Positions 37,064 through 45,745 of a DNA stretch of 64,000 nucleotides are shown here, piece after piece. Origin of the DNA: Acidipila rosea (lineage in GTDB: Bacteria > Acidobacteriota > Terriglobia > Terriglobales > Acidobacteriaceae); assembly GCF_004339725.1 (NCBI RefSeq), contig NZ_SMGK01000003.1:193380-257379 (forward strand). The letters are read 5' to 3'. A program made the translations under genes and the position numbers. The notes below the pieces were generated by a model. The model saw only the letters and a list, made by a program, of their open reading frames with translations, ran no database searches and had not been told where the DNA came from. The first letter of the stretch is position 1, and each line of letters starts with the position of its first letter.

Positions 37064-38338
37064 TCACTTCTTCTTGAGCGCGCGATAGCCGATATCCCGC
37101 CGGTAGTACATTCCCTCGAAGTGGACTTTCTTCATTGCTTCATACGCCAGGTCGAGCGCTGTCCTCAGGTCGGCTGCAGCCGCCGTCACCCCCAGCACTC
37201 TGCCGCCACTGGTCAGGAGCTCTCCTCCAACCAGTGACGTGCCGGCGTGGAATATCTGAACGCCCGGCACCCTCGCTGCCTCTTCGAGTCCAGTGATCAC
37301 CCGTCCGTTGGTGTAGCTGCCGGGGTAGCCTTCGCTGCTCGCCACCACGCAGGCCGATGCTCCCTTGCGCCAGCGGAACTCGGTGTCGCTGAGCCGGCCT
37401 TCCACGCATGCCTCCAGCGCCTCCACCAGGTCGCTCTCCAGCCGCATCAGGATCGCCTGTGTCTCCGGATCGCCAAAGCGCGCGTTGTATTCGAGCACCA
37501 TCGGCCCGCGCGCCGTCATCATCAGCCCGCAATAGAGTACCCCGGTGAAGGGCGTCTCTTCCGCTGCCATGCCGTCGATCGTAGGCTGGGCAATATGGTG
37601 CAGGATCCAGTCACGCATCTGGTCGTCCACCATCTCATCGGTCGAGTAGACGCCCATGCCGCCCGTATTGAGTCCCGTGTCTCCTTCGCCGATCCGCTTG
37701 TGGTCCTGCGCCGGAACCAGCGCGGCCGCATGCTTTCCGTCGCTCAGCAGCAGGAAGGAGATCTCCTCGCCTTCCAGAAACTCCTCGATGACGATGCTCT
37801 CCTCGATGCTGCCCAGCAGCTTCCCGTTGAAGAGACCCTCGATCGCCTCCTCTGCCTCTTTTTTCGCATTGCAGATCAGCACGCCCTTGCCTGCTGCCAG
37901 GCCATCGGCCTTGATGACCACCGGCAGGTGAAAGAGGTCGAGCGAGTCAAGCGCCTCCTGGTGCGACGAACACACGGCGTAGGCTGCGGTGGGGATATTG
38001 TGCCGCTGCATGAATCGCTTGGCGAACGATTTGCTCGTCTCCAGCATCGCTGCAGCGCGCGTCGGTCCAAAGACGGCCAGGCTGCGCCGGCGAAGCTCGT
38101 CCACCAGTCCCAGCGACAGCGGCAGCTCCGGCCCCACCACGGTCAGGTCCGGCGATTCGGCTGCAACCACCCGCAGCAGGTCGCCCAGATCTTTCTGGTT
38201 CACATTCACGCAGCGCGCTACGCTCGCAATGCCGCCATTGCCGGGCGCGCAGACAACTTCAGATACACGGGGGGATTTGGCGATACTCCATGCCAAGGCA
38301 TGTTCGCGGCCGCCGGAACCAATCACGAGAACTTTCAT
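37064..38338 (-). CDS. purD: Phosphoribosylamine-glycine ligase
   Basis: A 424-residue GAR synthetase catalysing the second step of purine synthesis, ATP-dependent ligation of glycine to phosphoribosylamine. It has the N-terminal MKVLVIGSGGREHALAW and PGNGG, the ATP-grasp core (VVIKADGLAAGKGV, VIEEFLEGEEIS) and the family signature around FGDPETQ. QDHKRIGEGDTGLNTGGMG gives the P-loop-like substrate loop. Length is normal. Single gene by orientation and spacing. Confidence 0.97.
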   Translation of the reverse strand: MKVLVIGSGGREHALAWSIAKSPRVSEVVCAPGNGGIASVARCVNVNQKDLGDLLRVVAAESPDLTVVGPELPLSLGLVDELRRRSLAVFGPTRAAAMLETSKSFAKRFMQRHNIPTAAYAVCSSHQEALDSLDLFHLPVVIKADGLAAGKGVLICNAKKEAEEAIEGLFNGKLLGSIEESIVIEEFLEGEEISFLLLSDGKHAAALVPAQDHKRIGEGDTGLNTGGMGVYSTDEMVDDQMRDWILHHIAQPTIDGMAAEETPFTGVLYCGLMMTARGPMVLEYNARFGDPETQAILMRLESDLVEALEACVEGRLSDTEFRWRKGASACVVASSEGYPGSYTNGRVITGLEEAARVPGVQIFHAGTSLVGGELLTSGGRVLGVTAAAADLRTALDLAYEAMKKVHFEGMYYRRDIGYRALKKK

Positions 38339-38407
38339 TTGTGGTCGATATCTCCTTGTTCTGAAGTGAGGCTACAGGAGCAGGGATTCGCCGCCAAGGG
38401 GGCAGGC

Positions 38408-38920
38408 TTAGTGCTTCGAGCGGGATGAGGCGTCGTGCACATGGCTGGCCTCGAAGCTGACAATCTTCCACTGGCCGAAACGGCGGTTGTAGACCCGTGT
38501 GTAGCGGTACTCGCCGCTGACATCACTCTCGCCATTCGTTCCGGTCAGCTCCGCCCGCGACGTCACGACAGCCGTATCGCCATACACCCGCACTTTGGTA
38601 TCCGTGAAGTCCAGTTGTTTGATCTCGAGTGTGCCCGAGCGGTGCTGCGCCAGGATCTCTGCCTTGGTTTCGATGGTGCCGTTGGCGCTGATGCCGATGT
38701 AGTCGTCAGCCAGCAGGCGGTCCATCGTCTTCACATCATTCGTAATCTGGGCCGTGCGCCATTGCGCCTCAAGCGCCTCAACCTCTTTCTGCGCCCGGTT
38801 TTCCCGGTGAGGCATCGCCGCGTGCGCAGGCATGGAAAGGGCACACATGCCAAAAAGCAGCAGCAGTAGGCATGCGCCTGTGGCCTTGAGCGGCTTCCGG
38901 AAAGAGGCTGGTCTCTGCAT
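38408..38920 (-). CDS. Exported NTF2-like (DUF4440/SnoaL-type) protein
   Basis: A 170-residue protein. The signal peptide starts at MQRPASFRKPLKATGACLLLLLFGM, so ATG 38920 is chosen; the frame upstream lacks coding character. The body has the NTF2-like cone fold pattern: VEALEAQWRTAQITNDVKTMDRLLADDYIGISANGTIETKAEILAQH, then VRVYGDTAVVTSRAELTG and YTRVYNRRFGQWKIVSFEASHV. Members bind small hydrophobic ligands or act as enzymes; nothing here sets the ligand. Confidence 0.85.
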   Translation of the reverse strand: MQRPASFRKPLKATGACLLLLLFGMCALSMPAHAAMPHRENRAQKEVEALEAQWRTAQITNDVKTMDRLLADDYIGISANGTIETKAEILAQHRSGTLEIKQLDFTDTKVRVYGDTAVVTSRAELTGTNGESDVSGEYRYTRVYNRRFGQWKIVSFEASHVHDASSRSKH

Positions 38921-39091
38921 GTGCGTACCGGATGGTAGTCCGGGCGGGAATCGCGAGTCAAAGAGAAAGAGGCGACTGGCGAATTCTTTCCTCGAACCTC
39001 CTGTACCCCACCTTAGACGGGGCCATCCACTCACGCAAGTAGTGCGGCGTGTGGTCGGGAGTGCAGCGCAAATCGTCTCTGCCGTCATGAT

Positions 39092-41020
39092 CTACCCGAT
39101 CGCCGTCTGCTCCTCAACCTGCATCATCAGCTCTTCCCACTCTGCCGTGAGCGTCGCCTGCTGCTCTCGCAGTGAGTCGAGCTCCGTTGCCACCCGCTGC
39201 GACTCCTCCGCACTGATGAAGATGCCCAGCGACTCTTCCGCGGCGGCAATTGCCGCCTCAACCCGCGGCAACTCTTCTTCCACAAACGCCAGCCGCTCCT
39301 GCATCTGCCTCAGCCGTATGGGATTCACCCGCTTCGTGCGCTCTTTCTCCTGCTGCACCACGGGGGCGCTCTCCACCTGCTGAGCCGCCGCCGGCGCCGC
39401 CTGAGCGGCCGGGGTTAAGCCCTGCTTGCGATAGAGGTAGTCCTCATAATTGCCTGGATAAACGTGAACATGGCCGCCCTCCACCTCAAAGACCCGCGTC
39501 GCCAGCCGGTCAATAAAGTAGCGGTCGTGCGAGACAAAGATCACCGTCCCGGTAAAAGAGGCAATCGCCTCCAGCAGCACATCCTTGGCGCGCAGATCCA
39601 GGTGGTTGGTCGGCTCATCCAGCAGCAGAAAGTTTGCCGGGCTCACCAGAATCCGGGCCAGCGCATACCGGTTGCGTTCCCCGCCGGAGAGTACACCGAG
39701 CGGCTTGTAGACATCGTCGCCTGAGAACAGGAAGCAGCCGAGCAGGCTCCGCAGGTCAGTGTCCGACACCCGCGGCGCGATGCGGCTGATGTCGTCCAGC
39801 ATCCGCGCCGCCGGGTCCAGCACCTTGTATTGATCCTGCGCAAAGTATTCTGCAACCGCGTTATGCCCCAGCCGCAGCGTACCCGAGGTCACCGGCTCGT
39901 CGCCCGCCAGCATCCTGATCAGCGTCGATTTGCCCGCGCCGTTCGCGCCTACCAGGGCCACGCGGTCCCCGCGCTCCACGGTAAAGGAGACATTCTCGAG
40001 AACTCGCTTCTCGCCGTAGTTCTTGCCCACCGCCGTTGCTTCAATCACAGTGCGGCCCGAGGGCGGCGGCTGCGGAAAGCTGAAGTGAATCGCCTGCTCC
40101 TCCGGAGGAATCTCGATGCGGACGATCTTTTCGAGCTCCTTGATGCGGCTCTGCACCTGCTTCGCCTTGGTCGCCTGGGCGCGGAAGCGGTTGATGAACG
40201 CCTCCAGGTGTTCGATCTGGAGGCGCTGGTTCCGATACGCCGCCTCCAGTTGGGCCCGGCGCTCGTCCTTCTGCCGCAGGTACTTCTCATAGTTGCCCGC
40301 GTAGAAGTGCAGCCCTTTGTTCCAGATCTCTACCACCTTGCTGACCGTCGCATCCAGAAAGTAGCGGTCGTGCGAGATGAGAATGAAGCCCTTCGGATAG
40401 GTGCGAAGATATTGCTCCAGCCAGTTCCGTGCTTCCAGATCGAGATGGTTCGTCGGCTCGTCCAGCAGCAGCAGCTCCGGCTGCTCCAGCAGCAGCTTCG
40501 CCAGCGCGATACGCATCTGCCAGCCGCCGGAGAACTCCTCGCACTGTCGCTGCCAGTCCTCTTTTGAGAAGCCAAGCCCATCCAGCACCGCGCCCACGCG
40601 GGAGTCGAGCGCATAGCCATCGTGCGCCCGAAAGCGGCTGTCGATGTGCGAAAAGCGGTCAGCGGCAGCAGCATACTCGGGGCTTTCGTGGTCGAGTTCC
40701 GCCAGTGAAACCGACAGAGTCTCCAGCTCGCGCTCCATGCTCCGCAGTTCGTCGAAGACTGACAGGCACTCTTCAAAGAGAGTGCGTCCGGCCAGCGCCA
40801 GCCCGTCCTGCGGTAAGTAGCCGACAGACATCCCCCGCGTCCGTTCCAGCTTGCCGTAGTCGAGCGAGTCCTGCCCGGCCAGTACCTTCAGCAGCGTAGA
40901 CTTGCCCGTGCCGTTCGCGCCCACCAGTGCGGTGCGCTCCTGGGCTGTAATGAGCCAGCTGGCCTGCTCAAAGAGCAGTTTGGCGCCAAAGCGCTTGCCG
41001 GCGTCCGTGAGTTGCATCAT
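39092..41020 (-). CDS. ABC-F family ATPase (Uup/YheS/EttA type)
   Basis: A 642-residue soluble protein with two ABC domains and no membrane segment. Domain 1 has GANGTGKST, FSGGWQMRIALAK and LLLLDEPTNHLD. The linker (about 235-320) is the P-site tRNA interaction motif region (ARAQATKAKQVQSRIKELEKI-type). Domain 2 has GANGAGKST, LSGGERNRYALAR and FLLLDEPTNHLD. A C-terminal coiled coil (560-640) follows a Pro/Ala/Gln linker, as in Uup. ABC-F proteins act on the ribosome in stalling rescue, quality control or antibiotic protection; the exact subfamily is not settled here. Confidence 0.93.
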   Translation of the reverse strand: MMQLTDAGKRFGAKLLFEQASWLITAQERTALVGANGTGKSTLLKVLAGQDSLDYGKLERTRGMSVGYLPQDGLALAGRTLFEECLSVFDELRSMERELETLSVSLAELDHESPEYAAAADRFSHIDSRFRAHDGYALDSRVGAVLDGLGFSKEDWQRQCEEFSGGWQMRIALAKLLLEQPELLLLDEPTNHLDLEARNWLEQYLRTYPKGFILISHDRYFLDATVSKVVEIWNKGLHFYAGNYEKYLRQKDERRAQLEAAYRNQRLQIEHLEAFINRFRAQATKAKQVQSRIKELEKIVRIEIPPEEQAIHFSFPQPPPSGRTVIEATAVGKNYGEKRVLENVSFTVERGDRVALVGANGAGKSTLIRMLAGDEPVTSGTLRLGHNAVAEYFAQDQYKVLDPAARMLDDISRIAPRVSDTDLRSLLGCFLFSGDDVYKPLGVLSGGERNRYALARILVSPANFLLLDEPTNHLDLRAKDVLLEAIASFTGTVIFVSHDRYFIDRLATRVFEVEGGHVHVYPGNYEDYLYRKQGLTPAAQAAPAAAQQVESAPVVQQEKERTKRVNPIRLRQMQERLAFVEEELPRVEAAIAAAEESLGIFISAEESQRVATELDSLREQQATLTAEWEELMMQVEEQTAIG

Positions 41021-41093
41021 GCTTCCAGTGTATCGAGAGAGCCGTCAATCGCGTGCCATCCTTTTGTTGCCCCGCGCTTCTTCAGGGCGGACT

Positions 41094-42323
41094 TCAGCCT
41101 TTGCTCCGGACCGCAGGCACTCGCTGCTTTCCGGCAGCCGCGCGCCGCTGCTTCGCCCGCCGCGCCGGTGTGGCCAGCATTGCGCTGTACCCGGCATAAA
41201 CATTGTCGAAGACAGCGTCCCAGGATGCTCCCAGCGCATCCTCCCGCGCCGCCAGCCGCATCTGCGCGTGCAGTTCAGGAGCGGTCATCAGTCTCGCCAC
41301 CGCTGCCCCAAAGCCATTGTCATTGGTCACGATCCCCGTGATCCCGTCGCGTACGATCGTGCACGGACCGCCATCGGCGGTCACGATCGCCGGCACTCCT
41401 GAGGCCAACGCCTCCAGCACGACGTTTCCAAAGGTGTCGGTATGCGAGGGGAAGACAAAGGCATCCATCGAGGCAAAGGCCTCGGCCAGAGCCCTTCCGC
41501 GCAGCACTCCCGTGAACCGGGCTTGTGGCAGGTGCTCGCGAAGCCACGCCTCCTGGCCACCCTGGCCCACCAGCAGAAAGCGCACATTGTTAAAGCCGCG
41601 TGCCTTCAGCTCGGCGTCCATCCGCCCCAGCAGGAAGACATTCTTCTCACGCGAAAATCGGCCGACGTAGCCCAGCACAAACTCTCCGTCATCCTTCGGC
41701 CGCTGGCGGTGGGTTGGCGAAAAGAAATCTGCATCCACGCCTCGCGCCATCAGGCGGCAGGGTCGTCCGGTCCGCTCCGCCAGCATCGCGCAGATCTGCG
41801 CATTCGGGGCAAAGAGTGTCTGCGCAAAGCTGTAGAAGCTGGTGAGCACTCCCAGGGAACCGGCCTCGATCAGCTTCGCCAGCCGTTCATTGTCCATCAG
41901 CTTCGTCGAGCGCCGCGCCGCGTACTCGTGCAGGTTTGTGTGCCATGAGGCGGCCAGCGGCACGCGCAGCCACTTCGCCAGCGCCAGGCCCAGTAAGCCC
42001 AGTTCGCTTGGCCCTGTCACATGGATGACATCAGGACGGAAGGCCTTGAGCGTACGCGCCATCTGCGGCAAATGACGAGCGAATCCGGCATCGAAGCGCA
42101 GGTCTTTCTCAAGCGCAATCGAAAGCCGCCCGCGCTCGATCTCCAGCGTTTCTACCCCGTTATCCTGCGCGTGGTGCAGTTCCCGCGTCCCTGCGCGCAC
42201 ACACAGGAAAGGCAGCCCGCGCCGCCGCGCAAACGCCTCAAACTGGCGGCTGGTGTGGGCCACGCCATTTATTTCATGAAAAGAATCCGGGAGATATGCC
42301 ACCCGGAGAGGCCGAGTCTCCAC
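41094..42323 (-). CDS. Glycosyltransferase family 4 (mannosyltransferase-like)
   Basis: A 409-residue GT-B enzyme. The N-terminal acceptor domain begins LRVAYLPDSFHEINGVAHTSRQFEAFARRRG, close to GDP-mannose-dependent alpha-mannosyltransferases. The C-terminal donor domain shows LGYVGRFSREKNVFLLGRM and the GT4 E-x7-E motif region SHTDTFGNVVLEALASGVPAIVTADGGP. Such enzymes build lipid-linked mannosides or exopolysaccharide. It starts 8 bases after the PHP gene, so the two are co-transcribed. The acceptor is unknown. Confidence 0.9.
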   Translation of the reverse strand: METRPLRVAYLPDSFHEINGVAHTSRQFEAFARRRGLPFLCVRAGTRELHHAQDNGVETLEIERGRLSIALEKDLRFDAGFARHLPQMARTLKAFRPDVIHVTGPSELGLLGLALAKWLRVPLAASWHTNLHEYAARRSTKLMDNERLAKLIEAGSLGVLTSFYSFAQTLFAPNAQICAMLAERTGRPCRLMARGVDADFFSPTHRQRPKDDGEFVLGYVGRFSREKNVFLLGRMDAELKARGFNNVRFLLVGQGGQEAWLREHLPQARFTGVLRGRALAEAFASMDAFVFPSHTDTFGNVVLEALASGVPAIVTADGGPCTIVRDGITGIVTNDNGFGAAVARLMTAPELHAQMRLAAREDALGASWDAVFDNVYAGYSAMLATPARRAKQRRAAAGKQRVPAVRSKG

Positions 42324-42331
42324 GGCGGAGT

Positions 42332-43507
42332 TCAGGCTGTCTCTTCGCCGAGGGCGAAGCTGAGTTCATGCGACTCGCTCCACGCCATCCGCAGGCTGCG
42401 GTTGAGCGGCTTGGCGCCGAGCAGCCGGACAGCCTCGATGACCGCCTGCAGGTAGACGGGCGCTTTGCCCTTGGGCCATAGCTCGCTCGCCGGACGCATG
42501 TTGCCGTCCGCGTCCGGATGGAAGACTCGCTCATCCCACCGCTGCGATCCCTGCGGGAAGTCGGCATAGTCGCGGATGGAGTCGAGGGTTGAGGCCAGCA
42601 GGCGATGCTTCCATGGCTCCGCATACTGCGGCATGAAGAGCACATGGCTGCGGCCTTCGTAGCGCACCTCATGCACAAAGTCCGTGAAGCTCGTCGCGTT
42701 CGACAGGTTTATATTCGCATTCGGCTCCAGGCCATGCCGGTCACCGCCTGAGATCAGCAGCATGTCCATCCGCTGTGCCATCCGCTTCACCGCGCGGTTT
42801 TCTTCCCAGCCGCGCAGCCCGTTCAGCTCCAGCGCGTGCATAAAGCGTCCATTGCGGGCCATGAAGGCATCCAGCCTCTGCTTGTGCTTCGCCTCGCCGA
42901 TCATATAGAGGTCCCACATCGGATGGTTGAAGACGATCAGCACATTCGGCAGCGCGTCGAGCGCCGCCAGTATCTCCGTAAGCCGCGCCTCGCTGGGCTG
43001 CGCCGTGAACTCCTCGAAGACTTTCATCCACGCCGCGCCGGTCTCGCTGGGCAGGTTGTGAATGCCGAGATGAAACGACTGGTCGTCGCCAAACGGCACG
43101 CTCCACTCCACCGACACCGGGATGTGCCGGGCCGCGGCGACCGTGCGCAGCAGCATGGGAGCCTGAATATTGTCGTGATCGGTCAGGGAAACCAGCGGCA
43201 TCAACCCGAGCTTCACAATCTGGATGCTCTCCAGATCGAAGGCCAGACGGGGAGTCAGCGGCGGCGTCCAGTAGCTCGTCTCGTAATTCACGGGGATCTG
43301 GTGCCGCTCCCGCGACCGCCGCTCCACCGCGGCCATTACCGGCCGCAGCAGTCGATATTCGCTGCCCAGCTTGGCCAGAAAGTCCAGGGTTTCTCTGGAT
43401 TGGTTTGTATGGCTGTGAAGGGAAACGCCCGTCGTGTAGGGAATGGATGCTTCCGGGGCTTTCCACTGGTATGAGATTCGCCGCAGTCCAGCCTGCACGT
43501 CTGCCAT
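42332..43507 (-). CDS. PHP-superfamily metal-dependent phosphoesterase-like protein
   Basis: A 391-residue protein with PHP-type metal motifs: SLHSHT (H31, H33), SLTDHDNI (D110-H-D112), SVEWSVPFG (E134), FHLGIH, FNHPMWD (H195) and SGGDRHG (D256, H258). These fit the trinuclear metal site of PHP hydrolases, which cleave phosphomonoesters or nucleic acids. The N-terminal 25 residues and C-terminal 120 residues are outside the core. AGGAGG six bases before the ATG is a strong ribosome site. It is coupled to the GT4 gene; a role removing phosphate from a glycosylated product is only inference. Confidence 0.8.
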   Translation of the reverse strand: MADVQAGLRRISYQWKAPEASIPYTTGVSLHSHTNQSRETLDFLAKLGSEYRLLRPVMAAVERRSRERHQIPVNYETSYWTPPLTPRLAFDLESIQIVKLGLMPLVSLTDHDNIQAPMLLRTVAAARHIPVSVEWSVPFGDDQSFHLGIHNLPSETGAAWMKVFEEFTAQPSEARLTEILAALDALPNVLIVFNHPMWDLYMIGEAKHKQRLDAFMARNGRFMHALELNGLRGWEENRAVKRMAQRMDMLLISGGDRHGLEPNANINLSNATSFTDFVHEVRYEGRSHVLFMPQYAEPWKHRLLASTLDSIRDYADFPQGSQRWDERVFHPDADGNMRPASELWPKGKAPVYLQAVIEAVRLLGAKPLNRSLRMAWSESHELSFALGEETA

Positions 43508-43656
43508 GGCTATCCTCCTCGCGCCTCACACTGATTGTCGTCTCGTCCTATGAACGGGAAGTTACGGAGAGAAGAAGAGAACTTCAATTTCAACCGGAAG
43601 AATCGAAAGAGGATACAGCCGTCCGTGCCATCCGGGCGGCCTGCCCTCGGCAGCGA

Positions 43657-44679
43657 TCATGCCGAGGGAATCACCTGCGCCGCAAACCGCTCCATCTCTT
43701 CCCTCTGGGGACTGCTCTGCAGCAGCACCAGGTCGACACCCACTGCCGCAAACTCTTCCAGCCGCGTCTTCACCTGCTCCGGCGTGCCCACCAGGCCGCT
43801 GCGCAGCCCGCGGTTTGAGACGGAATAATCCTCGAGCGAGATTTTCTGCTCCAGCTTTGAACCGGTGATCCACTGCTGGTAGTTAGCGTAGCCGCGCGCC
43901 GACTGCTGCACGTCCGTGATCCGCAGCACTTCCTTGTGCGCCTCCTCGGCCGAGTCCCGGACGATCGCGTAGCCTGCCACGCCAAAGGTCATCGGCGGCA
44001 GCCCGAGCGCCTCGCGCCGCTGCTTCAGGTCGGCGATCTTGCGGCCCACCGTTGCGGGATCGTCGCCGTGCATCAGATAGGCGTCGCATTTCGACGCAAT
44101 CAGGCTTTTGGCCGTCTCTGACTCGCCCCCCGCGTAGAGCGTGGGCCGCGGCCTGCTCAGCGGTTTCGGCGAGAGCACGTTTTCGTCCACGCGGTAGTAC
44201 TTGCCCTGGTAGCTGAAACCCTGCTGGCTCCAGCATCCATTCACCACATCCAGCCACTCTGCGGTGCGTGCATAGCGGTCATCGTGCTGGTCAAACTGGA
44301 TGCCGTACTTCGTCGCCTCATCCGCCCACCAGCTGGAGACGACATTCAGCGTCAGCCTCCCGCCGGAAATATGGTCGATATTCGCCGCCTGCTTCGCCAG
44401 CAGCGCCGGATTGTGAAACGTAGGCCGCACCGCGACCATCAGTTCCAGCTTCTTCGTTACCGCTGCCAGCGCCGCCGTGGTCGACCAGGCGTCGAGCGAG
44501 GGAGCCTCAACGCCCTTGATGTCGTTCAGGTTCAGCTCGGCGATCAGCGTCAGATCGTAGCCGATCTCCTCGGCCCGCTGCGCCAGCTGGCTCACGTACT
44601 CCCACGTCGGCGGCATGCCTTCGTCTTCCACATTGCGGAGCCACCCGCCAAAGACCGGCAGCCAGAAACCGTAGCGCAT
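43657..44679 (-). CDS. LLM-class flavin-dependent monooxygenase (SsuD-like)
   Basis: A 340-residue TIM-barrel enzyme of the luciferase-like family, using FMNH2 from a partner reductase. Start RYGFWLPVFGGWLRNVEDEG and AVRPTFHNPALLAKQAANIDHISGGRLTLNVVSSWW match alkanesulfonate monooxygenase SsuD. The SsuD-like RYARTAEWLDVVNGCW, YAGGESETAK and GLVGTPEQVKTRL follow. It begins one base after the end of the ATP-grasp gene. No sulfonate ABC transporter or flavin reductase is nearby, which argues against ordinary sulfur scavenging. Confidence 0.9.
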   Translation of the reverse strand: MRYGFWLPVFGGWLRNVEDEGMPPTWEYVSQLAQRAEEIGYDLTLIAELNLNDIKGVEAPSLDAWSTTAALAAVTKKLELMVAVRPTFHNPALLAKQAANIDHISGGRLTLNVVSSWWADEATKYGIQFDQHDDRYARTAEWLDVVNGCWSQQGFSYQGKYYRVDENVLSPKPLSRPRPTLYAGGESETAKSLIASKCDAYLMHGDDPATVGRKIADLKQRREALGLPPMTFGVAGYAIVRDSAEEAHKEVLRITDVQQSARGYANYQQWITGSKLEQKISLEDYSVSNRGLRSGLVGTPEQVKTRLEEFAAVGVDLVLLQSSPQREEMERFAAQVIPSA

Positions 44680-45672
44680 CTATCGAGCCTCCGTCGTGGC
44701 GAGCGCAGGCTCATTGGCTGCGGCTGCTTCCGCTTCCAGCCAGTCCACCAGCCGGGCAAACGGGTCAAAGCCCACCACCCGCGGCCCGTCCGCAACAAAG
44801 TTCGAAAGCGCATTGATGTCGTAGTAGAGCCTCTGGCCATCGCGGTCATCCGTGATGTACTCGATGCCGCCCAGCTCGATTCCCGACTCGCGCATGATCC
44901 GTTCCACGTCGGCAATCACTTCCTGCGGCGGTTCATACCCCTCGACGCTGATGCCCGTCTTCGGTGCATCCACCGGGCAGGCCGCGCGATTCAGGTCTAC
45001 GCCGCTCGTGGTCTTGCAGATGTCCGCCGGGCACAGATCAAACGTCTCCCCGGTGATATGCACCTTGATCGCGTAGAGAAATTTCCCGTTCAACACCTCG
45101 CAGCGAACAATATGAGAATCCCGCGCCGGGATAAACTCCTGCACCAGTGCCGTCGAGTCCATGCCGAAGGCCAACTCCCCTGCTGTCGCCGCCGCTTCCA
45201 GGGCCTCCAACGTGTCAAAGCGCTTCACCCCCGCGCCCGAGCCGCCAATGTTCGGCTTCACCACCACCGGCCACCGCAGCCCGGTCGTGGCGGCTGCCGC
45301 CTGCGAGGCCCGATGTATCACCCGCGCCTTGGGATAGGGCAAGCCAAGCTCATCGAGCAGCGAAAGCTGCGAAGCCTTCGACAGCTCCGCCCGAAACGCC
45401 TTCAACCCGTTGATTACACGCACGCCGCGCCGCTCCAGCTGGTCGAGAAAGCCCAGCGTGTAGAAGATCGCATCGCCATGCTCACGGTTCCACGCCGAGG
45501 GACTCATGCGGTTCACGACCAGTGCAAATCGCCGCTCCGGATGCTCCTCGATCGCATAGGCATGAGCAATGGCGTCCAGTTTGACGTACTCTGTCCCGCG
45601 GCGGTCCAGCTCCGCAAAGAGTGGTTTGAACCAGTTCGGCTGCTCGTAATAGATGGCAATGGGCTTCGGCAT
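44680..45672 (-). CDS. ATP-grasp ligase (RimK/glutathione-synthetase-like)
   Basis: A 330-residue enzyme of the carboxylate-amine/thiol ligase superfamily. The pre-ATP-grasp domain (1-95) holds VVNRMSPSAWNREHGDAIFYTLGFLDQLE and VINGLKAFRAELSKASQLSLL. The core has WPVVVKPNIGGSGAGV (Lys139), ALVQEFI, LGGIEYI (Glu271) and YYDINALSNF (Asp285, Asn287), which bind Mg-ATP. An insert at about 205-240 carries three cysteines (C214, C219, C232) with C191 nearby, perhaps a metal site. Substrates are unknown. The flavin monooxygenase abuts its stop, so the pair is co-translated. Confidence 0.88.
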   Translation of the reverse strand: MPKPIAIYYEQPNWFKPLFAELDRRGTEYVKLDAIAHAYAIEEHPERRFALVVNRMSPSAWNREHGDAIFYTLGFLDQLERRGVRVINGLKAFRAELSKASQLSLLDELGLPYPKARVIHRASQAAAATTGLRWPVVVKPNIGGSGAGVKRFDTLEALEAAATAGELAFGMDSTALVQEFIPARDSHIVRCEVLNGKFLYAIKVHITGETFDLCPADICKTTSGVDLNRAACPVDAPKTGISVEGYEPPQEVIADVERIMRESGIELGGIEYITDDRDGQRLYYDINALSNFVADGPRVVGFDPFARLVDWLEAEAAAANEPALATTEAR

Positions 45673-45745
45673 CAGCTCTCCTGCAAACCCTTATTCTAGC
45701 GCCCTGCTTGGCTGGCAGCCCTACGACGGAGTATCTTGAAGTCCG

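Noticed and set aside
43657..44679. A sulfonate-assimilation locus based on the SsuD-like gene.
   Set aside because: No SsuA/B/C transporter or SsuE reductase is adjacent; the tight partner is an ATP-grasp ligase instead.
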